A DNA stretch of 64,000 nucleotides, from positions 62,001-126,000 of the forward strand of contig JAIUNI010000004.1 in the NCBI GenBank assembly GCA_020161935.1. The letters are read 5' to 3'. The position numbers were made by a program, and so were the translations under genes. The notes beneath the pieces are model-generated. The model had not been told where the DNA came from, made no database searches, and was given only the letters and a program-made list of their open reading frames with translations. The DNA is from Chloroflexota bacterium (GTDB lineage Bacteria > Chloroflexota > Anaerolineae > Aggregatilineales > Phototrophicaceae). Shown here piece after piece: positions 16,831-25,844 of the stretch. The stretch's first letter is position 1; the number at the start of each line of letters is the position of its first letter.

Positions 16831-18426
16831 ATGAATTTGCCAGTCGAAAATGCAGAAACACTGCCGGGGTACGCCACACGCTGGCGGGCACTCATCTTCA
16901 TCTGTATATCACTGGTGGTTGTCAGCCTCGACAACACCATTCTCAACGTCGCGCTGCCGTCCATCTCGCGCACTTTGAACGCAACCGCCAGTGAACTGCA
17001 ATGGATCGTCGATGCTTACGTGCTGGTGTTCGCCGCGCTGCTGCTGACCATCGGCGGTTTGGGCGACCGTTACGGGCGCAAAAAGTCGCTGCAAATCGGT
17101 TTGGTGCTGTTCGCCATCGGTTCGCTGGCGGCTGGCCTTTCCCCCACCACCAACACGCTCATCATCTCCCGCGCGTTCTTGGGGATCGCCGGTGCGTGTA
17201 TCTTACCCGCAACTCTCTCTATCATCAGTGCCACCTTCCCGCCAACCGAACGCGCCCGTGCGATTGCGTTGTGGGCGGCGGTGTTCGGCCTCGGTGTCGG
17301 CATCGGCCCGCTGATCGGCGGCGCATTATTGCAGCACTTCGAATGGAACTCGGTGTTCTTCGTCAACCTGCCCGTGATCGCCATCGCCCTCATCGGCGGT
17401 GCGCGGACTATCGCCGACTCAAAGGATGAACACGCACCGAAAGCCGATATTCCGGGTGTCATTCTCTCCGTGACAGGCTTGTTCGCGCTGGTCTACGGCA
17501 TCATCGAAGCCGGATTGGTCGGTTGGACAGAAACCAATGTGCTGGTCGCCTTCGCCGCCGCGCTCATTCTGCTGGGCGCGTTCGTCTGGTGGGAAAGCCG
17601 CAACCCCGACGCGATGCTGCCCACGCACTTCTTCCGTAATATGTCGTTCACCGGCGCGAACGTGGCGCTGGCCTTCGTCAACTTCAGTTTGTTCGGCGGG
17701 GTGTTCTTCCTCAGCCAGTACCTGCAAACCATTCTTGGCTACTCGACGTTGGATGCCGGTTTGCGTACCCTGCCGCTTGCGCTGGTGCTGGCCGTCACTG
17801 CTTCACGGTCGGCCATCGTCACCAACCGTTTGGGCGTGAAATACACCGTCGCCCTCGGTATTGGTCTCGCGGGTGCGGGTTTGCTCTTCATGTCCACGCA
17901 GTTTGGGCTGGATACCCCTTACAGCACGATCTTGATTGGTCAATGTATCCTCGCGCTTGGCATGGGCTTGTCCGTCAGCCCTGCCACCAACTCGATCATG
18001 GCTGCCGTTCCGGTCAGTAAAGCCGGTATCGGTTCCGCGATGAACGATACGACCCGCCAGCTCGGTGGTGCGCTCGGTGTGGCGATCTTGGGGACGTTCG
18101 CCAACAGCCAGTACTTAGCCGGTGTCGCCAACCTCAAAGAGCAAATCCCGTTGATGCCCGAAGAAGGTATGGAAGCCATCCGCAGCAGCATTCAGGCCGC
18201 GCACTTCGTCGCCAATGACCCGCGTGCCACGCTGTTTAAGGACACCATCCTCAAGACGGTTGATACCGCCTTCGTGGATGGCATGACCCACGCCATGATG
18301 GTTGGCGCGATTGTGATGTTCGCCGGTGCGTTGTTCGCGCTGGTGTTCCTGCCCGCCGTCGCCACCCGCATGGAAGATGATGTACCCACCGACGCGGTAA
18401 CACCCGTCGTCGCGACTGGGGATTAA
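16831..18426 (+). CDS. MFS drug exporter, DHA2 (EmrB/QacA-like) family
   Basis: 531 residues with ~14 hydrophobic segments. Motif A-like GGLGDRYGRKKSLQIG lies between TM2 and TM3, and motif C-like residues GLGVGIGPLIGGAL in TM5, the antiporter signature. LDNTILNVALPSI near TM1 is characteristic of DHA2 proton antiporters. The start at 16831 has AGAGGGAAG directly upstream; the earlier ATG at 16732 has none and would add 33 hydrophilic residues. It is predicted to export amphipathic drugs, controlled by the upstream TetR protein. Confidence 0.9.
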   Translation: MNLPVENAETLPGYATRWRALIFICISLVVVSLDNTILNVALPSISRTLNATASELQWIVDAYVLVFAALLLTIGGLGDRYGRKKSLQIGLVLFAIGSLAAGLSPTTNTLIISRAFLGIAGACILPATLSIISATFPPTERARAIALWAAVFGLGVGIGPLIGGALLQHFEWNSVFFVNLPVIAIALIGGARTIADSKDEHAPKADIPGVILSVTGLFALVYGIIEAGLVGWTETNVLVAFAAALILLGAFVWWESRNPDAMLPTHFFRNMSFTGANVALAFVNFSLFGGVFFLSQYLQTILGYSTLDAGLRTLPLALVLAVTASRSAIVTNRLGVKYTVALGIGLAGAGLLFMSTQFGLDTPYSTILIGQCILALGMGLSVSPATNSIMAAVPVSKAGIGSAMNDTTRQLGGALGVAILGTFANSQYLAGVANLKEQIPLMPEEGMEAIRSSIQAAHFVANDPRATLFKDTILKTVDTAFVDGMTHAMMVGAIVMFAGALFALVFLPAVATRMEDDVPTDAVTPVVATGD

Positions 18427-18445
18427 CACAGCAACATAGATGTAG

Positions 18446-18525
18446 GGAGGAGGCGTACCTCCTCCATTCTCCCAACCACGTCTATTACCACGATTGCAGG
18501 GGAGCACCTGTGTGGCTCCCTTTTA
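18446..18525 (+). terminator. Hairpin pair ending the TetR-MFS unit
   Basis: First, a perfect stem GGAGGAGG-CGTA-CCTCCTCC (18446-18465). Second, GGGAGC/GCTCCC with a 9-base loop (18500-18520) followed by TTTT. The second is the likely Rho-independent terminator. Confidence 0.65.
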
Positions 18526-18553
18526 GTTAGTGGTTGCCAAGCAAGCGAGACTT

Positions 18554-18632
18554 GCATTTTGCGCCCCTCGCCATGAGGGAGAGGCTGATGGTAGAGGGAG
18601 CCTGCGAACGTTCCATCGTGGGGGTGAGGGTT
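18554..18632. repeat. Long-form CCTCACCCC palindromic repeat (reverse orientation)
   Basis: Read on the minus strand this matches the element at 26567-26645 over most of its length: CCCTCACCCC, then ACGATGG, then TTCGCAGGCTC, then TCAGCCTCTCCC. It lies between the converging MFS and kinase genes. Confidence 0.75.
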
Positions 18633-18636
18633 TGAT

Positions 18637-19896
18637 TTACATCGCCAACCGCAGCACCACTGTAATCGTCGTCCCTTTGCCGAGGCCGTCGCTGCTCGCC
18701 CAGACGCGCCCGCCTTCTGCTTCAACCAGTGCCTTCGTGATGCTCAACCCCACGCCGAGGCCACCATGCTTACGTGTCATGTGATCCTCGACCTGATAAA
18801 ACTTCTCGAAGATGCGCTCAAGCTGGTGTGGCTCGATCCCGATCCCGTTATCGCTGATCGTTACCCACGCTTCCGCACCTTCGCGCATTTCGCCCTTCAC
18901 GCTAATCTGCCCGCCGGGTGGCGTGAAGCGAATCGCGTTGTTCAGGATGTTCGTAAAGCCCATCGCCGTCAGAATGGTGTCAACCTGTACCACGATACCC
19001 GGTTGTATATTGACCATTAAAGTATGCCCGTTGGCTTCCAGCAAGTTTTGAACATCCTGCACCGCGTCACCCACCACGCTCGAAAGCAGCGCTGGTTGCA
19101 AATGCAAGTCAGAGGCGTTCTGTTGCAAGTAGCGCAGGTTCATCAGGTCTTCGATGATATGCCGCAGTTGCAAGCCGCTCTCGATCACCTTGTCGGCGTG
19201 TTCGCTCATCTTGCCCTGCGCTTCATCTTTAAGGAAGCTGGCATATCCCAAAATAACCGCAAGCGGCGTGCGGAGTTCGTGGGACGCAATGGCGATAAAA
19301 TCGCTCTTGAGCTTATCCAGTTCGCTCAGTTCTTGGTGAGCCTTCCGCAGTTCCGTCACCATCTGTACGCGGTCAATCGCAACCGCCGCTTGGGATACCA
19401 GCACCATCAGGTGATCGTGGTCGTCCCCCGTCCATGGCAGTGTCCGCTTATTCACCACTTCCAACACGCCGATAATCTTGGCTTCTTGGCGCATCGGCGC
19501 GATGAGCAGCGAACGGGTTTCAAACTGTTTTTCTTCATCGAGTTTGGTGTAGTGGCGTGGGTCTTGCTGCGTGTCGTCAACCTGTATGACGCGGCCTTCC
19601 GTTAAACAGGCACCGGCAAGGCTTCCTTGTAAGGGAACGGATGTCCCAATGAGCTTGAGACCGATTTGTTGGCTGGTGGTGGCGGCGAAGCGCAGGTCGT
19701 TGTTCTGCTCGTCCCACAGCAGCACCGAAGCCCCTTCACAGTCGGTAATCGCGGCGGCGGCATCCATTAAATAGGTGAGCAGCGAATCGAGTTCATAGGT
19801 TGTGTTCAGCAGAATGCTTACATCCGCCAACCGGTTAAGGACGTTGACTTTGCGTTCAAGGTATTGGTTACGATCATGCACGTCAGGTTGGGACAT
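18637..19896 (-). CDS. GAF-domain sensor histidine kinase
   Basis: 419 residues from the ATG at 19896, which has AGGA seven bases upstream; an ATG 60 bases earlier is less well placed. A short coiled-coil start (YLERKVNVLNRLADVS) leads to a GAF domain (~30-190, with DCEGASVLLWDEQ). Then comes HisKA with SHELRTPLAVILG (phospho-acceptor His ~215), then HATPase_c with ILNNAIRFTPPGG (N box), ISDNGIGIE (G1) and GGLGVGLSIT (G2). It is soluble, with no transmembrane segment. It stands alone, so the response regulator is elsewhere. Confidence 0.9.
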   Translation of the reverse strand: MSQPDVHDRNQYLERKVNVLNRLADVSILLNTTYELDSLLTYLMDAAAAITDCEGASVLLWDEQNNDLRFAATTSQQIGLKLIGTSVPLQGSLAGACLTEGRVIQVDDTQQDPRHYTKLDEEKQFETRSLLIAPMRQEAKIIGVLEVVNKRTLPWTGDDHDHLMVLVSQAAVAIDRVQMVTELRKAHQELSELDKLKSDFIAIASHELRTPLAVILGYASFLKDEAQGKMSEHADKVIESGLQLRHIIEDLMNLRYLQQNASDLHLQPALLSSVVGDAVQDVQNLLEANGHTLMVNIQPGIVVQVDTILTAMGFTNILNNAIRFTPPGGQISVKGEMREGAEAWVTISDNGIGIEPHQLERIFEKFYQVEDHMTRKHGGLGVGLSITKALVEAEGGRVWASSDGLGKGTTITVVLRLAM

Positions 19897-20033
19897 AAGC
19901 GTTCCTAAAATAAGTAAATCTGTATTCAGTGTAGCATTAGTTTGGGTTATCGTCACAAAAAAGAGTTTGCTTGTTTAAAAGAGAATTGATCTGGATGTTT
20001 CTCTTAGAATAAAGGTAGTAGTTTTAGTAGTGC

Positions 20034-20356
20034 TGTCGAAACTGTTCATAACTTTTTGTAACAAATCGCCCTGTGGGTTATTTATCACAACTTCCCTTCG
20101 GAAAGGGGCGCTATAACACAAATATATCACCGATGGATTGTTAAATGCTGTTGATGTGGGTTAAAAGTTTTCGACATCCCCTGTCGATAACTCAAGCGGG
20201 TTTTCAACACTTTGAACAGCCTGTCGAAACTGTTCAAAACTTCTGCGATATAGCATTTTAAGGCTTGGGATACTTGGGTAATGTTTTGAACAGCCTCCTT
20301 CGATTTTTAGACAGGTTATGCACAATTTGGGTAATGTTTTCGACAGGTTTTGAACA
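20034..20356. repeat. Cluster of DnaA-box-like 9-mers (TTWTNNACA) in a 730-bp gene-free region
   Basis: The stretch 19957-20687 holds no gene. About a dozen 9-mers of the form TTTTCGACA, TTTTGAACA, TTTTCAACA, TTATGCACA or their complements fall on both strands. Forward copies start at 20168, 20201, 20284, 20305, 20316, 20337 and 20348. Complementary copies are at 20034, 20043, 20182, 20222 and 20231. The core resembles TTATCCACA. A+T-rich sequence continues to ~20550. This could be a replication origin or a multi-site regulator target; dnaA and dnaN are not in the window. Confidence 0.6.
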
Positions 20357-20687
20357 GGCGATAGGTGGACTCTTGTTCTGATTGGAATAATAAGGGTTAT
20401 CGGTACATTTGTTTGGTTGGGATAATGATAGACTCCGCCTGTTTATCGCAACCGATTTGGGAAATAAAGTGTTAAGAACGTGTATTCGTTTTTAAGAGTT
20501 GTGATATGGCTTGGGATAAAACACCCCCGTTAGGGATTTTACGTTTTTCGCCCGCTTGCACCCGTTCCCTTACAAAGCCACTGCTATAGCCCTTCCTTTA
20601 TTTAAGGTAGATGCAAGGGCGTGAATGATAATTTTATGTCACTCAATTTGTCAGGTCGGTCGTCATTCGCAAGTGGCTGGAGGATTT

Positions 20688-21596
20688 ATGAAGCCCAAAG
20701 TCAGCATCATCCTGCTGAACTACAACAACGAGCATTTCACAGTAGACTGCTTGAAATCGCTCGAACACGTTACGTACCCCAACATCGAACCGATTGTTGT
20801 AGATAACGGCTCGAAACCAGAGTCGATTGCGGCGGTGCGGGCAGCCGCCAACAGCAGCGTCATCATCCTCGAAAGCGGCAAGAACTTGGGCTTCACCGGA
20901 GGGAACAACTTTGGTCTGAAGTACGCGCTCGAACATGGTGCGGACTACATTATCCTTCTGAACAACGACACCATCGTCGCCCCGGATATGTTCGACATTC
21001 TGGTCGATACCATGGAAAAAGACCCGACCATTGGCGTGACCGGCCCCATGATTTACTACTACGACGCGCCGGAACTCATCTGGTCGGTCGGCGGCAAGAT
21101 CAACTGGAACAACTGCAACACCAGCATGTTGGGTTTGAACGAAGAAGACAAAGGCCAGTACGGTGACATTTCACAGCCGACCGACTTTGTAACCGGTTGT
21201 GCCTTAATGGCGCGGCGCGAAGTCTGGGAAAAAGTCGGCGGCCTCGACGAAAACTTCTTCATCTATTACGAAGAAACCGAATGGTGCGTCCGTGCCAGCC
21301 GTGCCGGCTACAAAATCGTTTACGTTCCAAACGCGATGATGTGGCATAAAATTGGATTGGATGCGCGCGCAACCACCCCCCGCGTCTACTACTACATGAC
21401 GCGGAACCGCCTGCTGTTCGCCAGCAAGACCAAAGCCGGACTGCGAAGCTGGTTGGGCATCGGCGCAGAGTTTTCGCGCACGCTCGTTAGCTGGTCGGTG
21501 CGTCCGAAGTGGAAAGACCGCCGTCCACTGCGAAACATCATGCTGCGTGCCATCAAAGATTTCTCGATGGGTAAATACGGTCAGGCTGTCGTCTAA
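20688..21596 (+). CDS. Glycosyltransferase family 2
   Basis: 302 residues from the ATG at 20688, which has a perfect GGAGG upstream; earlier in-frame starts add a non-conserved leader. A GT-A fold is visible: VSIILLNYNNEHFTVDCLKS at the N-terminus, NLGFTGGNNFGLKYALEHGA, then the metal-binding LLNNDTIVAPDMFDIL, and FDENFFIYYEETEWCVRASR with the base region. WHKIGLDA follows. The pattern matches rhamnosyl-type GT2 enzymes of surface polysaccharide synthesis. It is first in a cluster with a GT4, an epimerase and a membrane protein. Confidence 0.9.
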   Translation: MKPKVSIILLNYNNEHFTVDCLKSLEHVTYPNIEPIVVDNGSKPESIAAVRAAANSSVIILESGKNLGFTGGNNFGLKYALEHGADYIILLNNDTIVAPDMFDILVDTMEKDPTIGVTGPMIYYYDAPELIWSVGGKINWNNCNTSMLGLNEEDKGQYGDISQPTDFVTGCALMARREVWEKVGGLDENFFIYYEETEWCVRASRAGYKIVYVPNAMMWHKIGLDARATTPRVYYYMTRNRLLFASKTKAGLRSWLGIGAEFSRTLVSWSVRPKWKDRRPLRNIMLRAIKDFSMGKYGQAVV

Positions 21597-21599
21597 GTT

Positions 21600-22817
21600 A
21601 TGCACATCCTTTTCCTGTCGTGGTGGTGGCCTTATCCCGCCAACAACGGTGCCAAGATCCGCATCTATAACCTGCTGCGCCATCTCAGCGAACAGCATCA
21701 GGTGACGCTGCTGTCTTTTGCCGAAGCGGATGAAGCCACGCCGGAGCAAATCGCCCACATGCGCGGCATCTGCCAGCGTGTCGAGGTGGTCGCCAAGCCC
21801 CGTTACCAACCGGGAGCGCTCAAAGCCACGCTCGGCTATCTGTCACGCTGGCCGCGTTCGCTGGTCGATGTCTACAGCACCGAGATGGAAGTGCTGGTCA
21901 AGCGCGTCTGTGCATCCGGCAGTGTCGATGTCATCATCGCTTCCCAGTTCCAGACCATGCGCTACTTTGATGCCGTGCCGTACATCCCCGCGATTTTGGA
22001 GGAGATCGAAACAACTATCTTCCATAATCAGGTTCAGCAGGCTTCGGGGCAGGCCAGCCGTTTGCGGGCGCAGATGACGCTCACCAAGTTCGAAAGTGTC
22101 CTGCGTCAGTTCTTGGAACGGGGTGTCGCCTTCACGGTCGTATCCGAAGCCGAAAGGCACAATATCGAACGCTTCGCCCCGCCGCAGGCCGACATCCGTG
22201 TCGTGCCGAATGGCGTGGATACACAGGCCAACCAACCAAACCCGGCGGTTCAGCGCCAACCGCAGCGCCTGATCTACACCGGTGCGGTAACTTATGCGCC
22301 CAACCATGAGGCGGTACGCTTCTTCATAAAGGAAGTGTGGCCGCTGGTGAGGGCAGCCTACCCACAGGCCGAGTTCCGGGTGACGGGCGGCACAGGCGAT
22401 GTCGATGTGAAAGAACTCGCCAGCGCGGCGGGTGTCACCTTCACCGGCTACCTACCAAGCGTGGCCGAAGCCGTACAGGCCAGCACCGCGATGGTCGTAC
22501 CCCTGCGGTCGGGCGGTGGCACACGCCTCAAAATTTTGGAGGCGATGGCACTTGGTACACCGGTCATCTCGACCCGCAAGGGCGCAGAAGGTATCAGCAT
22601 CCACGATGGGCAGGATATCCTGCTGGCGGATACACCGGAGCAAATGGCGGCTGCCGTTAGGCGCGTGTTCACCGAGGCCGATTTACACGCGCGGCTGGCA
22701 AAGAACGCCCGCACACTTGCCCAGCAAACCTACGACTGGGGCATGATTGCCAACCAGTTACACACCTTAATTCACGATATAAGTCAGTCTGATACGCTCG
22801 TAAAGGAGAACGGATAA
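21600..22817 (+). CDS. Glycosyltransferase family 4
   Basis: 405 residues, beginning 3 bases after the GT2 stop, so translationally coupled. The N-terminal domain opens with LFLSWWWPYPANNGAKIRIY, the acceptor-side Rossmann fold of GT-B enzymes. The C-terminal domain has LIYTGAVTYAPNHEAVRFFI, then VPLRSGGGTRLKILEAMALG with the conserved Glu that contacts the donor sugar nucleotide. It likely adds a hexose during surface-glycan assembly in the cytoplasm. Confidence 0.9.
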   Translation: MHILFLSWWWPYPANNGAKIRIYNLLRHLSEQHQVTLLSFAEADEATPEQIAHMRGICQRVEVVAKPRYQPGALKATLGYLSRWPRSLVDVYSTEMEVLVKRVCASGSVDVIIASQFQTMRYFDAVPYIPAILEEIETTIFHNQVQQASGQASRLRAQMTLTKFESVLRQFLERGVAFTVVSEAERHNIERFAPPQADIRVVPNGVDTQANQPNPAVQRQPQRLIYTGAVTYAPNHEAVRFFIKEVWPLVRAAYPQAEFRVTGGTGDVDVKELASAAGVTFTGYLPSVAEAVQASTAMVVPLRSGGGTRLKILEAMALGTPVISTRKGAEGISIHDGQDILLADTPEQMAAAVRRVFTEADLHARLAKNARTLAQQTYDWGMIANQLHTLIHDISQSDTLVKENG

Positions 22818-22819
22818 AG

Positions 22820-23836
22820 ATGAAGTGTTTAGTCACCGGGGCAGCGGGTTTTCTGGCCTCACATTTGTGCCAATCGCTGTTGGACATGGGGCATGAGGTC
22901 GTCGGTATGGACGACCTGAGCGGCGGCTTTACCGAAAATGTGCCGTCAGGGGTCAAGTTCGTCAAAGGCTCGATTCTGGATAATGACCTGCTGACCGAAA
23001 TGTTCGACCGCGAAAACTTTGATTACGTCTACCACTTGGCCGCCTACGCCGCCGAGGGGTTGAGCCACTTCATCAAGCGCTTCAACTACATGAACAATGT
23101 CGTGGGCAGCGTCAACTTGATTAACCAAGCCGTCAACCACGACATCAAGTGCTTCGTGTTCACCTCGTCCATCGCGGTCTACGGCGAAGGTCGCTCACCG
23201 ATGACCGAGGACATGATCCCGATGCCCACCGACAGCTACGGCATCGCTAAGTACGCCGTCGAACAAGAGCTGAAGGTCAGCCAGCATATGTTCGGCATGG
23301 ACTACGTGATCTTCCGCCCGCACAACATCTACGGCGAACGCCAGAACCTCGGCGACCCGTACCGCAACGTGGTCGGCATCTTCATGAACCTCGCCATGCA
23401 GGGCAAGGCGCTCACCATTTTCGGTGACGGAACCCAGCAGCGCGCCTTCTCCTACGTGGGGGATATTGTCGGCGCGATGGCCGCCTCGCCGGAAATCCCC
23501 GGTGCGCGCAACCAGATCTTCAACATTGGCGCGGATACCCCGTATACCGTCAACGAACTGGCGACCCTGTGCTGCGAAGTCATGGGTGTACCGCACAACG
23601 TCGTTCACCTGCCCGCCCGTGAGGAAGTACACGTCGCCTACTCCGACCACAGCATGGCGCAGGAAATCCTCCGCCTCGACCCGAAGGTTGGCCTGAAAGA
23701 CGGCTTGCAGCGCGTCGCTGATTGGGCGAAGGCTCACGGCCCGATGGAAGGCACACCGTTTAGCGGCATCGAAGTCATGAAGAACATGCCGCCAAGCTGG
23801 CGCAAGCTGATGGACGCACAGGCCGAAAAAGCCTAA
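22820..23836 (+). CDS. NAD-dependent sugar-nucleotide epimerase/dehydratase
   Basis: 338-residue extended SDR. Rossmann motif TGAAGFLASHL (~6-16), the catalytic SSIAVYGE serine block (~116) and the YGIAK Tyr-x-x-x-Lys pair (~137-141), then RPHNIYGERQN. This pattern fits UDP-glucose/GlcNAc 4-epimerase-like enzymes supplying sugar nucleotides to the two preceding glycosyltransferases. It starts 2 bases after the GT4 stop with GGAG upstream. The exact reaction is not determined. Confidence 0.88.
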   Translation: MKCLVTGAAGFLASHLCQSLLDMGHEVVGMDDLSGGFTENVPSGVKFVKGSILDNDLLTEMFDRENFDYVYHLAAYAAEGLSHFIKRFNYMNNVVGSVNLINQAVNHDIKCFVFTSSIAVYGEGRSPMTEDMIPMPTDSYGIAKYAVEQELKVSQHMFGMDYVIFRPHNIYGERQNLGDPYRNVVGIFMNLAMQGKALTIFGDGTQQRAFSYVGDIVGAMAASPEIPGARNQIFNIGADTPYTVNELATLCCEVMGVPHNVVHLPAREEVHVAYSDHSMAQEILRLDPKVGLKDGLQRVADWAKAHGPMEGTPFSGIEVMKNMPPSWRKLMDAQAEKA

Positions 23837-23838
23837 TT

Positions 23839-23944
23839 AGCCGTTTGAAAAGTTGGACGCGATGTATCGCGTCCCTACAGAAATTTGGTTGCGTAGGGAC
23901 AGCATACATGCTGTCCGCCATTCTTAAATACTTTTCAAACGGCT
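23839..23944. repeat. Nested palindromic element with two hairpins and a 15-bp terminal inverted repeat
   Basis: A perfect 15-bp inverted repeat (23839-23853 and 23930-23944, AGCCGTTTGAAAAGT) encloses two hairpins: GGACGCGAT-GT-ATCGCGTCC (23855-23874) and GGACAGCAT-AC-ATGCTGTCC (23897-23916), joined by CCCTAC...GTAGGG. A relative lies at 55161-55238 in opposite order. It is non-coding and MITE-like. Confidence 0.75.
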
Positions 23945-24094
23945 TCTAACTGTACTGACAACTCGTGCTAGTAGAGACACGCTTTTCCCTGCCAGCGCTT
24001 TCCCCACATTGTCCACCCGCTTGACTACCGCAGTATGGGCGCACCGTTTGAAATTGTATGGCCTATTATTAATTTACTTGATTAAGGACTCAAC

Positions 24095-25795
24095 TTGAAC
24101 GCTGTTTCCCCACAACCCACCACCAGCCGCCGTGACTGGCTTTACTTGGGCATCTTTATCGTCGTGCTGCTGCTGATTACGGGCATACCCTATTTCTACG
24201 CCCAGCGGTTGGCGGGTGATGATAAGCAGTTCATGGGCATCATCTTCAACATCCCCGACCACTTCCAATATTTCTCGTGGATGCGCGAGGCGCAGGATAA
24301 ATTCCTTGTGCCGAACCAGCTCACCCCCGAAACCAGCACACCGCTGCTGTTTAACCTGCTGTGGTGGACGCTCGGTCGTGTCGAGAGCCTTACCGGCCTG
24401 AGCTACGCCACGCTTTACCAGATTACGCGCCTCTTGGCGGGTGCGCTGCTGGCGGTGTCGATCTTCTGGTTCTGCGGCCTCGTGTTTACCAACCGCGCCA
24501 AACGCTGGACGGCTTTCCTGCTGGCGATGCTGGCTTCCGGCCTCGGCTGGTTCATGATCGTCGTCAAGTTCCTGACCAAAGCGGCGGATGCACCTTTCCC
24601 CTTCACCATCTACACCTCCGAGCCGAACAGCTTCTTCACGACGATGGCCTTCCCGCACTTTAGCATCGCCACCGCCTTGATTACGCTGGTGTTCGGTATG
24701 GTGCTGCTGGCACAGCGCACGCAGAAGCTCAAGTATGCGTGGTACGGCGCGATCATCTGCCTGATCCTCACGCTCCAGCACTCCTATGACTTTTTCACCA
24801 TCTGCGGTGTCATCGCCATGTTCGCGCTGTTCCTGTGGATACGCGACCGCAAGTTCCCCGTGTTTATGCTTAAGGTCGGCATCATCATCGTGATCGTTGC
24901 GGTTTGGCCGGCGCTGCAAGCCTTCTACATCACACAGGCCGATGAAGTGTGGAAGGGCGTTCTGTCGCAGTTTGATAACGCCGGTGCGTGGACACCCGCG
25001 CCATTCCTGCTGCCGATCCTCATGGGTATCGCGTGGCTGCTGGCGCTCTGGTCGATCCGCGTCAAAATGCCGTGGAAAGACCGTGACGACACCCACCTGT
25101 TCCTGCTGGCGTGGTTCGTCTCGCACTTCATCCTCATCTACCTGCCGTTGAACTTCCAGATTCACCTGCTCAGTGGTTGGCAGGTGGTCATCGGCGTGCT
25201 GGCGACCATTGGCCTCTATACCCGTGTCCTGCCGATCCTCCAGCGCTGGTTCAAGAACACGCCGCCCTCCCGCTTGGCGCTGGGTGCGACCGTTGTCCTG
25301 CTGCTGGCGGTCATCCCCACCAACCTGTACCTCGTCGGGCAGCGCTTTGTGGACATCAAACGCGCGGCGACCGAAGCCGAAGTGCCGGATAACCCCGCGA
25401 TGGCGGGCGCGTCCGATAACCGCCTGTTCATTAGCAAGGGCGAGTACAACGCCCTCAAGTACATCGAAACGCAGGTCACCGGTGAGGATGTGGTGTTCGC
25501 CAACCTCGGCCTCGGCCAGTTCGTTCCGGCGATTACTGGGGCGCGTTCGTTCGTCGGGCATTGGGCGCAAACCCTGAACTTCCATGATAAGTTCGCGGCG
25601 GTGCAAGCCTTCTATAATGAAGCGACGACTGATGTTGATCGCCAAGCCTTGCTGGATACCTACAGCGTCGACTATGTGCTCTACAGCCCCGAAGAAGCCA
25701 AACTCGGCGCGTTTGACCCCACCACCGCCTCGTACTTAGAACCCGTCTACGACGAAGGCAGCGTGAAGGTGTTCAAGGTGGCAAGCAGCGGTTAG
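24095..25795 (+). CDS. Polytopic membrane protein, GT-C glycosyltransferase-like
   Basis: 566 residues starting at TTG 24095, with AAGGA six bases before it and no better ATG. About 10-12 transmembrane segments are followed by a C-terminal soluble domain (~420-566). The first extracytoplasmic loop contains GDDKQFMGIIFNIPDHFQYF, acidic residues placed as in GT-C enzymes that use lipid-linked sugars. It probably completes or polymerises the surface glycan made by the upstream cluster. The family is not recognised precisely. Confidence 0.72.
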   Translation: MNAVSPQPTTSRRDWLYLGIFIVVLLLITGIPYFYAQRLAGDDKQFMGIIFNIPDHFQYFSWMREAQDKFLVPNQLTPETSTPLLFNLLWWTLGRVESLTGLSYATLYQITRLLAGALLAVSIFWFCGLVFTNRAKRWTAFLLAMLASGLGWFMIVVKFLTKAADAPFPFTIYTSEPNSFFTTMAFPHFSIATALITLVFGMVLLAQRTQKLKYAWYGAIICLILTLQHSYDFFTICGVIAMFALFLWIRDRKFPVFMLKVGIIIVIVAVWPALQAFYITQADEVWKGVLSQFDNAGAWTPAPFLLPILMGIAWLLALWSIRVKMPWKDRDDTHLFLLAWFVSHFILIYLPLNFQIHLLSGWQVVIGVLATIGLYTRVLPILQRWFKNTPPSRLALGATVVLLLAVIPTNLYLVGQRFVDIKRAATEAEVPDNPAMAGASDNRLFISKGEYNALKYIETQVTGEDVVFANLGLGQFVPAITGARSFVGHWAQTLNFHDKFAAVQAFYNEATTDVDRQALLDTYSVDYVLYSPEEAKLGAFDPTTASYLEPVYDEGSVKVFKVASSG

Positions 25796-25844
25796 CTGTT
25801 AGTGATTAGTCCTTAGCTCCATTCAGGAAACCATCCGCGAGGGT

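Noticed and set aside
24074..25645. 523-codon open frame on the minus strand
   Set aside because: Antisense to the polytopic membrane protein. Composition (Arg, Gln, His-rich) is that of a shadow frame.
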